Below, one piece after another: positions 36,398 through 45,816 of a DNA stretch of 64,000 bases. Positions within the stretch are counted from its first letter, which is position 1. The number at the start of each line of letters is the position of its first letter. Source of the DNA: Novosphingobium sp. 18050. GTDB lineage: Bacteria; Pseudomonadota; Alphaproteobacteria; Sphingomonadales; Sphingomonadaceae. The notes beneath the pieces are model-generated. The model made no database searches and was not told where the DNA came from. It saw only the letters and a list, made by a program, of their open reading frames with translations. The position numbers and the translations under genes are program-made. Where the stretch lies: assembly GCF_902706195.1 (NCBI RefSeq), contig NZ_CACSJO010000004.1:62001-126000 (forward strand), read 5' to 3'.

Positions 36398-36405
36398 CTA
36401 GGGGG

Positions 36406-37956
36406 TCATTTCGCGGGTTGGGGAGACTTTACCGCGGTTTTGGTGGATGGACCAGCAACGGGCACCCTGCGGGTATCCGCAAACCAGCGCCCCAGGGCGG
36501 TCAGCATCTTCACATCGTCGACCGCGCCCTGGAGTTGCAGCGGGCGTGAAAGGTCGTCGCTGGGCCGATGGTAATCGCTATCAAAAAAGGCGCGCATCCG
36601 GTCGATATCGCCGTAAGCCGTGGTGACCATTACCGCCGGAATATCGTGCTGGAGCAAGGCCCAACCGTCCTGTCGCTTGACGAATTCGTTGGCCTTGTCG
36701 TCCTCGCGCAGTTTGAAGCCTTCGGCCTTGGCGACACGGGCGATGTCCTTGTCCAGCCCGGTCATGCCGCGCCCGACGATGGCAAAAGGCGTCTTGTGCG
36801 GAGCGATGGCGATCGAATCGATGTTGAAGGCCGCGACGATCTTTTCCAGCGGGAGCGGCGGTTCCTCGGCAAAGGCATGGGCGCCCAGCAGGCCCAGTTC
36901 CTCACCCGTGGTGGCGAGGAAATAAACGTCTCGGTCCATCTGCGGAGTACGTGCCAGGCGGCGGGCGATCTCGGTCAGCGCAGCAACGCCGCTGGCGTTG
37001 TCTATCGCGCCGTTGCAGATCACGTCTTCGGCCGGAGCCTCGCCGCATTCTCCGAAATGGTCCCAATGGGCCACGAACATCACGGCCCCAGCCTGCTTGT
37101 TACGGCCCGGCAGCTTACCGATGAGGTTGTGGGTGCGGATCGTCGTCTCATTCGTACTGGCTTCCAGCGAGGCGGTGACGTCCAGCATGATCGGCACGAA
37201 ATCGGGAGCGGCGGCCGCCGCTTCCAGCGACGCGAGGCTATGTGCGGTGCCCTTGAGCAGGGTTTCCATGGTTGCGCGGCTTACGAACGCCTCAAGGTCG
37301 CCGCCCAGCGAATCCTCGGACAGGGCATAACCGGTGCGCTGGCGCCGCGCAGTGACCGCTTCAAGACTGCGCTCCCCGTCGAGGACGGTCAACACCGCCG
37401 AGGCACCCTGTGTCAGCAGGTTGTTCTGCCGGGCGCTGTCCGGCGTATCGCCGTCAAGCACGACCGCGATGCGGCCTGCCAGTTCGGTGCGGGTAAAGTC
37501 CTGGCTGCGCGCCTTGCCCACGAACAGCAGCGGCGCATTGCGCACCAGACTGCGCTTGCCGGAAGTCAGGACCAGCACATCCCTGGGTGCGATCGTCGTG
37601 CGGTAACCCCGGCGCAGGAATTGGGCAGTGCCCGTCTCCGGCTGCCGAGCAACAAGGGTAACGGGAGCAAACCACTCGTTCCCGGGATCGTTGGTGCCCG
37701 AGACGAGACCGATGTCGAACCACTGCCGGGCGAGATAGCGCAAGGTCTTTGCCTCACCCTCGGTGCCGGGTTCGCGGCCGTCAAAATCGTCGCTGGCGAG
37801 CATCTCGATGTGCGCGCGCAGAAGGGTCTCGATCTCACGGTCGGCGCGGCTGACGCTGGCGGCAATCATGGACACAGGTATCAGGGCAGCCGCAAGCGCC
37901 AAGCCTGCAGCCGTTTTCCACACCCATGCCCCTACTGTAAAAGCACCCGCCTTCAT
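36406..37956 (-). CDS. M28-family zinc aminopeptidase, exported
   Basis: A 516-residue peptidase. Residues 1-35 form a signal or anchor (VWKTAAGLALAAALIPVSMIAASVS). An apical PA-type insert (about 100-240) precedes the M28 core. Zinc ligands are visible in VAHWDHFGECGEAPAEDVICNGAIDNASGVAAL (His and Asp) and LATTGEELGLLGAHAF (catalytic Glu-Glu), with further ligands in NIDSIAI and the late DYHRPSDD. The start is ATG 37956. It is divergent from the YpfJ-type gene (210 bp). Confidence 0.92.
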   Translation of the reverse strand: MKAGAFTVGAWVWKTAAGLALAAALIPVSMIAASVSRADREIETLLRAHIEMLASDDFDGREPGTEGEAKTLRYLARQWFDIGLVSGTNDPGNEWFAPVTLVARQPETGTAQFLRRGYRTTIAPRDVLVLTSGKRSLVRNAPLLFVGKARSQDFTRTELAGRIAVVLDGDTPDSARQNNLLTQGASAVLTVLDGERSLEAVTARRQRTGYALSEDSLGGDLEAFVSRATMETLLKGTAHSLASLEAAAAAPDFVPIMLDVTASLEASTNETTIRTHNLIGKLPGRNKQAGAVMFVAHWDHFGECGEAPAEDVICNGAIDNASGVAALTEIARRLARTPQMDRDVYFLATTGEELGLLGAHAFAEEPPLPLEKIVAAFNIDSIAIAPHKTPFAIVGRGMTGLDKDIARVAKAEGFKLREDDKANEFVKRQDGWALLQHDIPAVMVTTAYGDIDRMRAFFDSDYHRPSDDLSRPLQLQGAVDDVKMLTALGRWFADTRRVPVAGPSTKTAVKSPQPAK

Positions 37957-38166
37957 CGTCCGACACCTATACGACACAAAATCGGCAGCGGTTGAAAAAT
38001 CTCCGCAGCTGTGGGCACTTCAGCACATTTTTAGAAACTCCGCCCGCGATATGGCGCCTGTGCGCAACACCCATGCGGGTAGAGGAACTCGCGCAGCCGT
38101 TGCGAATTGATCTGCTCGCTGCGACAAGACTGGGACGGCAGAAACACAGGGAAGGACTATTCACCG

Positions 38167-39042
38167 ATGCGGCTCACCAGGTTCGATCCCTCCAACATCC
38201 GCGTGACCGGGGGCGGTGGCGGCTTTCCCGGCGGGGGCGGCGGCAAGATGGGCTGCGGCACATTGGTGATCGTGCTGATCGGCGCGCTCGTCTTCGGGGT
38301 CGATCCTGGACAGATGCTCGGCACGATCCAGGGCGTTCAGCAGCAGTCCTCGGCACCTTCGCAGAATTCCGCTCAGAATTCCGAACTGAAGAGCGTGGAA
38401 GAACTTTGCACGGCCAATGCTTATGCGACCGAATCGTGCAATGCGCTCGATTCGCTCAACCGCACCTGGCAACCGCTGTTCCAGAAGTCGAATATCGCCT
38501 TCGACCAGCCTACCCTGCATTTCTACACCGGCGGCACTCAAAGCGGCTGCGGCGCGGCGCAAAGCGCGATGGGCCCATTCTACTGCCCCGCCGATCAGGG
38601 CATCTACATCGACACCAGCTTCTACGACCAGCTTGAGCGCCAACTAGGCGCCGGGGGCGATTTCGCGCGTTACTATGTGATCGCTCATGAGTATGGCCAC
38701 CATATCCAGAAGCTGACCGGCATGAACACGCAGGTCCGACAGGAACAGCAGCGCAATCCCTCGCAGTCCAATGCGCTTCAGGTAAAGATGGAACTTCAGG
38801 CGGACTGCTATGCCGGGGTCTGGGCCGGAAAGAACGGCAATCTGATCGACCCGGGCGACATGGAGGAAGGTCTCACCGCTGCCAGCGCCATTGGCGACGA
38901 TACCCTCATGAAGAACGCCGGCCAGGCCGTCAGTCCGGAGAGCTTTACCCACGGTTCCAGCGCCGAACGCATGCGCTGGTTGAAGCGCGGGCTCGATACC
39001 GGGAACGAGGACGCCTGTGACACGTTCACGTCAGTGAAATGA
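38167..39042 (+). CDS. YpfJ-type neutral zinc metallopeptidase
   Basis: A 291-residue protein of the YpfJ/KPN_02809 family. A Gly-rich N-terminus (GGGGGFPGGGGGKMGCG) precedes a membrane helix (TLVIVLIGALVFGV). The extracytoplasmic catalytic domain carries HEYGHHIQ with two zinc His and the Glu base, and the downstream MELQADCYAGVWAG supplies the third ligand. Cysteine pairs such as CTANAYATESC suggest disulfides in the periplasm. GGAAGGA precedes ATG 38167. Confidence 0.93.
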   Translation: MRLTRFDPSNIRVTGGGGGFPGGGGGKMGCGTLVIVLIGALVFGVDPGQMLGTIQGVQQQSSAPSQNSAQNSELKSVEELCTANAYATESCNALDSLNRTWQPLFQKSNIAFDQPTLHFYTGGTQSGCGAAQSAMGPFYCPADQGIYIDTSFYDQLERQLGAGGDFARYYVIAHEYGHHIQKLTGMNTQVRQEQQRNPSQSNALQVKMELQADCYAGVWAGKNGNLIDPGDMEEGLTAASAIGDDTLMKNAGQAVSPESFTHGSSAERMRWLKRGLDTGNEDACDTFTSVK

Positions 39043-39143
39043 AATTGCGCAGGTCCGGTCGACCTGCGGGCACGACGGCGCGGTTCGATCGGGCAACTCC
39101 ACAGTGGAGGTCGCCGCGCCGGAACGGAAAAAAGGATACAGGG

Positions 39144-39785
39144 ATGCGCAAATACTGGCTCAATGCGGTCGTGGTCACGGGAATTCTCGCGACTCCCGCA
39201 ATCGCCCGGCAGGACGACAAGGCAATCACCAACCGTGATCCAGATGCCGTGGACGTCGCTAAGACTCCGATCAACGATCTCAACGTGGGCCGGGACGGCG
39301 AGATACCGGCCCTGCTGGTGAAGGCAACCGCGGAACCCTATGCCATGGCGGGACTGGGCAAGTGCCGCCAGATCGCCGGCGCAATCCAGGAACTCGACGA
39401 AGTGCTCGGCCCGGACATCGACCTGCCCCAGGCCGAGCGTGATCGCATCAGCGCCGGCCGCGTCGGCAAGTGGGTGGTCGCTTCGTTCATCCCTTTCCGC
39501 GGGCTGATCCGCGAAGTGTCGGGCGCGAATGCACAGGACCGCAAGGTCAATGCAGCGATCCAGGCCGGCCTTACCCGGCGCGGCTACCTCAAAGGTCTGG
39601 GCCAGGCGAAGGGATGCCGTTATCCGGCGTCACCCGCGCCGGCCAGCGTCGTCCAGGCGCGTCTCGACGAGATGAAGGCTATGGAAAAGAAGGACGGCAA
39701 GGACGGCAAGAAAAAAGGCAGGGAAGATGACGAACTGGCCTTCAAGTCCGAACCCGACGTAAAGCAGCCCGCGCCTAAGAACTGA
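39144..39785 (+). CDS. Exported protein of unknown function
   Basis: A 213-residue protein with a clear signal peptide (RKYWLNAVVVTGILATPAIA, cleavage near residue 21). The mature part has no domain I recognise. Central features are GLGKCRQIAGAIQELDEVLGPDIDLP and a hydrophobic-aromatic VGKWVVASFIPFRGLIREVSGA that may contact a membrane. The C-terminal tail is strongly charged (EKKDGKDGKKKGREDDE). Similar proteins are widespread in sphingomonads without assigned function. It follows the YpfJ-type gene by 101 bp and may share its transcript. Confidence 0.75.
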   Translation: MRKYWLNAVVVTGILATPAIARQDDKAITNRDPDAVDVAKTPINDLNVGRDGEIPALLVKATAEPYAMAGLGKCRQIAGAIQELDEVLGPDIDLPQAERDRISAGRVGKWVVASFIPFRGLIREVSGANAQDRKVNAAIQAGLTRRGYLKGLGQAKGCRYPASPAPASVVQARLDEMKAMEKKDGKDGKKKGREDDELAFKSEPDVKQPAPKN

Positions 39786-39893
39786 GGCGCTGCTCGGGCG
39801 CTCGTCCGCCGCCCCCGCAGGACGACGGCCCCGGCTTTCCCGTTGTCATGGCAGGCCCAACATCTCGGCCGGGATGATGAGGAGAATTGCCGG

Positions 39894-40670
39894 ATGAGAT
39901 TTCCCAACCGCCTCGCACTACCGCTGGTCGGCGCGTTCGCCCTTATCGTCTCCGGTTGCGGCGGCAGCGGCGAGCAGCCCGCACCAGCTCCCTCCAGCGA
40001 CGCTGCCGTCCAAAGCGCCGATACTGCGACGAGCGAGGCGGCCTCGCCGGTATCTGCATCGACCCTTGCTGCCGAACAAGGCCCAGCGCCCGCTACTCAG
40101 GCGCCTTCATCTTCCGGCCCCATCTCCTGTGCTGCAGACATCGGTGAAAGCGCCGCGCGCAAACTGGTCGCGCAGTGCCGGGAAGTTTCGCCGGCCACGC
40201 GGCCGCCGTGCAATGCGGAAAACTCCTGCGCCATGATCCGTAACGAAGTCGCCCGCGGCTGCGCCATTCTTGGCGAGGATTTCGCCAAGACATCCGCTTG
40301 CGCATCCGATCCGATCGGCCGCGAAGCCGCAGCCGATGTCGTCCGGCGCTTTTACGAAGCCGTCAACGCGCGTGATTATCCCGCAGCATGGTCACTGTGG
40401 GGCCCTGGCGGCAATCCCATGCAAACGCTTGGCCAGTTCGCCAGCGGCTATGCCCATACCCGCCGGACCCATGCCGAGATCGGCAAGGTTTCGAGTGTAG
40501 AAGGCGGGGCCGGTTCGATCTATGTGACGGTGCCGGTGACCATCGACGCCGAACTCGACGATGGCAAACACCAGCGCTTCACTGGCAGCTATGAACTGCG
40601 CCAGATCAACCGCGGCATGGGCGTCTCGCAAGGCTGGCACATCACCACCGCTAAGCTGCGCCCTGTCTGA
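39894..40670 (+). CDS. Lipoprotein with C-terminal NTF2-like domain
   Basis: A 258-residue lipoprotein: the signal ends ALIVSGC, with Cys22 lipidated, followed by a Pro/Ala/Ser-rich linker (to about 90). A middle part holds several Cys residues (PPCNAENSCAMIRNEVARGCAI). The C-terminal 110 residues look like an NTF2/SnoaL-type fold (AADVVRRFYEAVNARDYPAAWSLWG to YELRQINRGMGVSQGWHITTAKL). GAGGAGA precedes ATG 39894. It ends 12 bp before uvrC on the other strand. The function is unknown. Confidence 0.78.
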   Translation: MRFPNRLALPLVGAFALIVSGCGGSGEQPAPAPSSDAAVQSADTATSEAASPVSASTLAAEQGPAPATQAPSSSGPISCAADIGESAARKLVAQCREVSPATRPPCNAENSCAMIRNEVARGCAILGEDFAKTSACASDPIGREAAADVVRRFYEAVNARDYPAAWSLWGPGGNPMQTLGQFASGYAHTRRTHAEIGKVSSVEGGAGSIYVTVPVTIDAELDDGKHQRFTGSYELRQINRGMGVSQGWHITTAKLRPV

Positions 40671-40682
40671 CGGGAAGGGGTT

Positions 40683-42626
40683 TCACCCGCGCGGGTGATA
40701 AAAGTCGTAAATCGTCTGAGCGACCGCAGCGCTCACCCCAGGTGCGCGCTGGAGGTCTTCCAGGCTGGCTGCACGCACTTTGCCCGCCGTGCCGAAATGT
40801 AGCAGCAGCGCGCGCTTCCTTGCCGGACCGATGCCGGGGATTTCGTCCAGCGGACTGGCGCTGATCGCGCGGCTGCGCTTGGCCCGGTGGGCCCCGATGA
40901 CGAAGCGGTGGACCTCGTCGCGCAGGCGCTGAAGGTAGAACAGCACCGGGGAATTGACCGGCAGGATCTTTTCGCGGCCATCAGGGAAGTGAAATACCTC
41001 GCGCCCTTCACGACCGTGATGCGGGCCCTTGGCGATGGCGATGAGCGCCACGTCTTCGATGCCCAGTTCCTCCAGCGCGTCCTTCACCGCGTTCATCTGG
41101 CCCTTGCCGCCATCGATCAGGACCAGATCGGGCCAGGTTCCGCCCTGCCGTTCCGGGTCTTCCTCCTGAACGCGGCCGAAGCGGCGGGTCATGACCTCGC
41201 GCATCATCGCGAAGTCGTCGTCGCTCTGCGCGGTCTTGATGTTGAACTTGCGGTACTGGTTGGTGATGAAGCCCTCCGGCCCGGCGACGATCATCGCGCC
41301 GACGGCCTTGGTGCCCTGAATGTGACTGTTATCGTAGACCTCTATCCGCTGGGGGACATCCGACAGTTCTAGGAACTCCGCCATTTCACGGTGAGTCTTC
41401 GCCTGCGTTCCCCGCTCGGCAAGGCGACGCTCCAGGGCCTCCACCGCGTTGCGCGTGGCCTGCGCAACCAACTGGCGGCGACTGCCGCGCTGGGGGACCG
41501 AGATTTCCACCTTGCCGCCCGCGCCTTCGCGCAAGGCTTCGGCCAGAAGATCGGCCTCGGGCAGTTCGCGGTCGATCAGGATGCAGCGCGCCGGAGGTAC
41601 TTCCTCATAGAACTGGGCAAGGAAGCTCTGCATGACTTCCTCCTCGCTCAGCCCCTCAGTGTGAGAAGGGAAGAAGGCGCGGTGGCCCCAGTTCTGGCCG
41701 CCACGGATGAAGAACGCCTGCACGCCCACCTGCCCGCCGTGCGTCGCCATCGCAAAGATATCGGCATTGTCGACGCCTTCGGCATTGATCGCCTGACTGC
41801 CCTGAATGAACGTGGCCGCACGCAGACGGTCGCGCAGCATCGCCGCGCGCTCGAAATCGAGATCCTGCGCGGCCTCGGCCATCTGCACCTCGATCTTGCG
41901 CTGTACCGCATTGGACTTGCCGCCGAGGAAATCTTTCGCTTCGCGCACGAGTTCGTCGTAGTCTGCCTCGTCGATGCGGCCCACGCAGGGGGCAGAACAG
42001 CGCTTGATCTGGTAAAGCAGACAGGGCCGGTCGCGCCGGGCAAAGAAGCTGTCGGTGCAGCTGCGCAGCAGGAACAGCTTCTGCAGGGCATTGATCGTGG
42101 TGTTCACCGAACCGGCACTGGCGAACGGACCGTAATAATTGCCCTTCAGCCGCCGCGCGCCGCGATGCTTCATGATGCGCGGATATTCGTGGTCGGTGCG
42201 CAGGAGGATGAAGGGGAACGATTTATCGTCGCGCAGCAGCACGTTGTACGGCGGGCGGAAACGCTTGATGAGCTGCGCTTCAAGCAGCAGCGCCTCGGCT
42301 TCGGAATTGGTGGTGACGATGGTCATCGAGCGCGTCTGGCTGACCATGCGCTGCAGGCGCCCCGGCAGGCGTTCCCACTGGGTATAGTTGGCCACGCGGT
42401 TCTTCAGCGCCCGCGCCTTGCCGACATAAAGCACATCGCCGCGCGCGTCCTGCATGCGGTAGACGCCGGGCTTCACCGGCAGGGTGCGCACGGTGTCGCG
42501 GATCACCTCGACCCCCGCCTGGAGATCGGGTTGCTCCGAGCCGCGTATGCTCGAAACCGCGCGCTCCTCGTTGAAGCGTTCGGTGCCATTGGGGGTGTCG
42601 GGAGTGCCGGCAGGTGTTCGCGCCAT
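40683..42626 (-). CDS. uvrC: Excinuclease ABC subunit C
   Basis: A 647-residue nuclease subunit making both cuts in nucleotide excision repair. It has a GIY-YIG domain (LPVKPGVYRMQDARGDVLYVGKARALKNRVANYTQ), Cys-rich YQIKRCSAPCVGRI, a UVR domain (KIEVQMAEAAQDLDFERAAMLRDRL), the RNase H-like C-terminal nuclease (EVYDNSHIQGTKAVGAMIV, DLVLIDGGKGQMNAV) and two helix-hairpin-helix motifs at the end. The start at 42626 is the family start, but an in-frame ATG at 42644 is possible. Both ATGs lie in a perfect hairpin. The stop codon overlaps the palindrome CACCCGCGCGGGTG. Confidence 0.95.
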   Translation of the reverse strand: MARTPAGTPDTPNGTERFNEERAVSSIRGSEQPDLQAGVEVIRDTVRTLPVKPGVYRMQDARGDVLYVGKARALKNRVANYTQWERLPGRLQRMVSQTRSMTIVTTNSEAEALLLEAQLIKRFRPPYNVLLRDDKSFPFILLRTDHEYPRIMKHRGARRLKGNYYGPFASAGSVNTTINALQKLFLLRSCTDSFFARRDRPCLLYQIKRCSAPCVGRIDEADYDELVREAKDFLGGKSNAVQRKIEVQMAEAAQDLDFERAAMLRDRLRAATFIQGSQAINAEGVDNADIFAMATHGGQVGVQAFFIRGGQNWGHRAFFPSHTEGLSEEEVMQSFLAQFYEEVPPARCILIDRELPEADLLAEALREGAGGKVEISVPQRGSRRQLVAQATRNAVEALERRLAERGTQAKTHREMAEFLELSDVPQRIEVYDNSHIQGTKAVGAMIVAGPEGFITNQYRKFNIKTAQSDDDFAMMREVMTRRFGRVQEEDPERQGGTWPDLVLIDGGKGQMNAVKDALEELGIEDVALIAIAKGPHHGREGREVFHFPDGREKILPVNSPVLFYLQRLRDEVHRFVIGAHRAKRSRAISASPLDEIPGIGPARKRALLLHFGTAGKVRAASLEDLQRAPGVSAAVAQTIYDFYHPRG

Positions 42627-42651
42627 GCCCGTCAGATAGGGCATGGCGCGA
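42618..42651 (-). promoter_or_regulatory. Hairpin over the uvrC start codons
   Basis: A perfect 13-bp inverted repeat with arms 42618-42630 and 42639-42651 (TCGCGCCATGCCC type) and an 8-base loop. On the mRNA both candidate uvrC ATGs (42644 and 42626) are paired inside the stem. No Shine-Dalgarno is evident next to either. It also lies 30-64 bp after the end of the upstream TonB-receptor gene and could separate the two units. Confidence 0.6.
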
Positions 42652-42681
42652 TGGATCGGTAGACCCGCCGGTCCTATATCC

Positions 42682-45600
42682 TCAGAACATCTTGCGGAAA
42701 TCGATGCCGACCACGCGGCCCTGCGGATTGCGATAAGCGCGCTGGTAGGCAAGCGGCACCGCGCCGTTCTCGTCAGTGACACGCTGACGCGAATCGAGGA
42801 GGTTGTCGGCCACGAACGAAAGGCGCGTCCCCTTGAAGAACGGCATCTTCGAGACCAGCGCCTCGTTTCGGCCCAGATCGGCGAAGATGCGCAGCGAAAG
42901 GTCGAACGTGCTGCCGAAGCGTAAGTCCGAACTGCCCGGCTGCCCCGAGCCATTGACCTTCGCCGGCGCTTCCCACTCGGCCTTCAGGCGCAGGCCGTAG
43001 CCGTTCTTGAACAGACCGCCTTCCGCCTCGATCGCGTGACGGGGTGTACCGCCCGCGCCGATGGCATCGCCATTAAGCTGGTCGAGGATCGGCACGCCCG
43101 GCGCGATGCGGACCGTGTCGGTGAAGCGCCAGGTATGATAGACCGCGATATTCCAGCGGCTGCCGGGCCCGCGTCCGCCGGGGCCCATGCCCATGCCGCC
43201 GCCGGGGCCACCAGGACCGCGCGGGCCAGCCCTGTCGCCGGAACCTTCCGCGCGGGTTCCGCCCGGACCGCTGGCTTCCGCTGGCGGAGGACCGCCCGCA
43301 AAGCGCATCTCGCGCATCGCATCGCCCGGCTGGGTGGGCGCACTGCCCTGCCCGCCCGCATCGGCGCCGCAGAAGCGTTGGCGCAGCTGCGTCAGCCGCT
43401 CGGGATCGACCTTGCCATCAGCGCCCATCAGCCGCTCACGCATGCGGTCGGGCAGGCTGGCGACGTCCGGCGGACCGCTGCCGCCCGCGCATAGCGCGGT
43501 ACGGATGCGCTCGAAGCGCTGCGGATCGGGTACACCGCCCTCGCCCGGCCCGGCAGCACCCTCGGCTGCGCAGGCCCGCGTCTTGAATTCGGCCAATTTG
43601 GCCGGGTCGATCTTGCCGTCCGCGCCGATGAGACGCTCGCGCATGCCTTCGGGCATCGTCGACAGATCGGGCTCGCCTGAACCCGGCGCGCAAAGCTGCT
43701 GACGCATCGCCGCGAACCGCGACGGGTCGAAGCCCGGGCGCGGGCCCTGCGACGCCGAAGATTGGCCGCCCAGCGTCTGAACGCCCGGCATCGGGCCGGT
43801 TGCCCCGACCACCGGGCCGCCATTCTCCGCGCTACGCGGCGCCGAAGCGCCCTCGGAGCCGCCCCTGGTTGACCCTCCGCCAGAGCCGGATGACGAAGCC
43901 CCGCCAAGGCTGCCCGACAAGTTGATGCCCCAGCGCAGCGACGAAGTTTTGACCTCGTCGAACGTCACCGCGCGGCGGTCGATGGCGATCAGATTGCCGT
44001 CACCGTCGCGGGTCACGCGGCCGGGAAATGCAGATTCGATCGCCGGCGTCAGCAGCGGGAACGCCTGCGTCACGTCACTCGAACGGTTGCGGAAGTATTC
44101 GACTAGCAGGTTGGAGCGCTGCAGGAACGGCAGCTTCCACTGCGCCGAAACCTTCCAGTCGCGCTGAGTTTCCTTCTTGAGGTCGGGATTGCCGCCGCTG
44201 GTCACGTTGACCAGCGCACTGGTCGCCTTGGTGAAATCATAGACGGCAACGTTGTAGGTCAGGATCGTCGGCGCCGCGAGCTGCGTCAGCTTGGGCGCGG
44301 CCTCATCGACGATGTAGCTGGCCTGAAGCGTCAGCGTCTCGGTGGGTGACCAGGTGAGGCCCGCGCTCCAGTCCTTGAGCGTGCCGAAGTCGGAAAGGTG
44401 GTCAAGCCCGCCGCTCAGGTTCAGTGTGATATCACCTACCGCACCGAGGAAATCCTCGCCCTTGCTGGTCAGCGGCAAGGCCAGGTTGACACCGCCCAGC
44501 ACATCGCCGCGCTTGAGGGTGACGGCGCCGAAATCGGTGCGGGTATCCTCGCTTACCGAGCGGTCGAAATCGTAGCCCGCCTTGACGGTCAGGTTGGCCT
44601 CGCCTGCGGGCATGCGGAACGGCTTGCCCGAGATCGTTGCGAGGTTGGACAGCGTGAGCTGGCGCGTGGTGGCGACGTCTACTCCGGCGCCCGGAACGAA
44701 GGGCAGCACCCCGTCGATCGTCAGCGTTCCTGCATCAATTGCATCCTGCAGCTGTGTCTGGGCATTGATACGCCGCCGGTCGACGCGGGTATTGGTGTCG
44801 ATGTAAGTAGCGTTGGCCGTGGCACTGACCTGCCATTCCCCGAGCAGCGTAGAGTAACCAAGGCCGCCCTCGAACGTGTCGGATACAGAGCGCGTGGTAA
44901 GCGGATCGGGCAGCGTGCGCAGTGCGGTTTGGCCCGCGCCGTTGGTCAGCGTGACGGCGTCGAGGCCCGAAAGGGAAGTCGTTTGCGAGCGGGTATAACC
45001 GCCGGTCGCCGTGATCGAACCGCCAAGGCCATTCTCGCCCAGTCCCTGCGTCATCGTGCCTTCCAGCACGAGTTCGGAATCGCTTGCCGCAAGACTGCGA
45101 TAACGCGCCGGGTCGGGATCACCCGCGACGTTCGAAGTGCGCGAGGCTTCCTGTTCGATGTTGCGCTCGGCTTCGGTCAGCATGGAGGTCTGGTCGAGCT
45201 TGGCAGTGACGTTGTAGCGGCGCGGTCCGGCGACTTTGAACAGGCCGGTTTCCAGCTCGTAATTGTCATAGCCGCCGCGCGTCGGGCGGTTGTACTCGTC
45301 CGAGGTGGTGACGGCGGCGAACTCGTTCTTGAGGATGATGTTCACCACCCTCTGGTTCGCCGAATAGCCGAAGCGCAGCGCCACTTCCTCGGGCAACACC
45401 TCAAGGCGGCGGATCGCCTCTGGTGGGATGTTGCGCATCTCGCGGAAGCTGGTGATGCGCTGGCCGTTGAGCAGCATTACCGGCCGCCCGTCGCCGCGCC
45501 CGCGTCCGCTGCCGGTCTGCGGGCTGATCGCCTCGAGCAATTCCTCGATCGAACTCACGCCGTAGGAAGCGATATCCTCCTCGTCGAAGACTTCGATGGG

Positions 45601-45816
45601 CTGCTGCGGCACATCGATCTGGCCGATGATGCGCGGCGACAGGACGAGGATCTCGTCACCGTGGACTTCAAGCGAATCGTCGTTTTTATCATCTTTCTCG
45701 ACCATCGGCGCAGGCGCTTCCGTGGCCGTCGCAAGAGCAGGCATGCCCAGGCACGCGACCAGGCTGATCAAAGGTAAGGAACGCAAGTGCAGTCTCCGCC
45801 AAGAGCATTTGTTCAA
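42682..45816 (-). CDS. TonB-dependent receptor with repeat-containing insert
   Basis: A 1044-residue outer-membrane receptor. A signal peptide (LRSLPLISLVACLGMPALATA) and a plug domain (QPIEVFDEEDIASYGVSSIEELLEAI, RPVMLLNGQRITSFREMRNIP, IRRLEVLPEEVALRFGY) precede a beta barrel that ends FRKMF with a terminal Phe. An insert of about 250 residues (roughly 635-890) interrupts the barrel. It is Gly/Ser/Pro-rich, holds two 50-residue repeats with paired Cys, and ends in a Gly-rich run. The start is TTG 45816, with GGGAGG 11 bases upstream. The ligand is unknown. Confidence 0.88.
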   Translation of the reverse strand: MNKCSWRRLHLRSLPLISLVACLGMPALATATEAPAPMVEKDDKNDDSLEVHGDEILVLSPRIIGQIDVPQQPIEVFDEEDIASYGVSSIEELLEAISPQTGSGRGRGDGRPVMLLNGQRITSFREMRNIPPEAIRRLEVLPEEVALRFGYSANQRVVNIILKNEFAAVTTSDEYNRPTRGGYDNYELETGLFKVAGPRRYNVTAKLDQTSMLTEAERNIEQEASRTSNVAGDPDPARYRSLAASDSELVLEGTMTQGLGENGLGGSITATGGYTRSQTTSLSGLDAVTLTNGAGQTALRTLPDPLTTRSVSDTFEGGLGYSTLLGEWQVSATANATYIDTNTRVDRRRINAQTQLQDAIDAGTLTIDGVLPFVPGAGVDVATTRQLTLSNLATISGKPFRMPAGEANLTVKAGYDFDRSVSEDTRTDFGAVTLKRGDVLGGVNLALPLTSKGEDFLGAVGDITLNLSGGLDHLSDFGTLKDWSAGLTWSPTETLTLQASYIVDEAAPKLTQLAAPTILTYNVAVYDFTKATSALVNVTSGGNPDLKKETQRDWKVSAQWKLPFLQRSNLLVEYFRNRSSDVTQAFPLLTPAIESAFPGRVTRDGDGNLIAIDRRAVTFDEVKTSSLRWGINLSGSLGGASSSGSGGGSTRGGSEGASAPRSAENGGPVVGATGPMPGVQTLGGQSSASQGPRPGFDPSRFAAMRQQLCAPGSGEPDLSTMPEGMRERLIGADGKIDPAKLAEFKTRACAAEGAAGPGEGGVPDPQRFERIRTALCAGGSGPPDVASLPDRMRERLMGADGKVDPERLTQLRQRFCGADAGGQGSAPTQPGDAMREMRFAGGPPPAEASGPGGTRAEGSGDRAGPRGPGGPGGGMGMGPGGRGPGSRWNIAVYHTWRFTDTVRIAPGVPILDQLNGDAIGAGGTPRHAIEAEGGLFKNGYGLRLKAEWEAPAKVNGSGQPGSSDLRFGSTFDLSLRIFADLGRNEALVSKMPFFKGTRLSFVADNLLDSRQRVTDENGAVPLAYQRAYRNPQGRVVGIDFRKMF
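43369..43719 (-). repeat. Two tandem 150-bp coding repeats inside the TonB receptor gene
   Basis: Repeat 1 is 43719-43570 and repeat 2 is 43518-43369. Each encodes 50 residues of the form RF-x4-LCA-x-GSG-PD-x3-P-MRERL-GADGK-DP-L-R-C. They are separated by a 51-bp Gly/Pro-rich linker (period 201 bp). The Cys at position 10 and the Cys at position 50 are conserved in both copies, which suggests one disulfide per repeat. Confidence 0.85.

Noticed and set aside
42627-42953. N-terminal extension of UvrC upstream of 42644
   Set aside because: The frame runs antisense-like through the end of the TonB receptor gene in another frame and has no similarity to UvrC.
44398-45777. 459-codon plus-strand open frame opposite the TonB receptor
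   Set aside because: It is a shadow of the receptor coding strand with no signal or domain.
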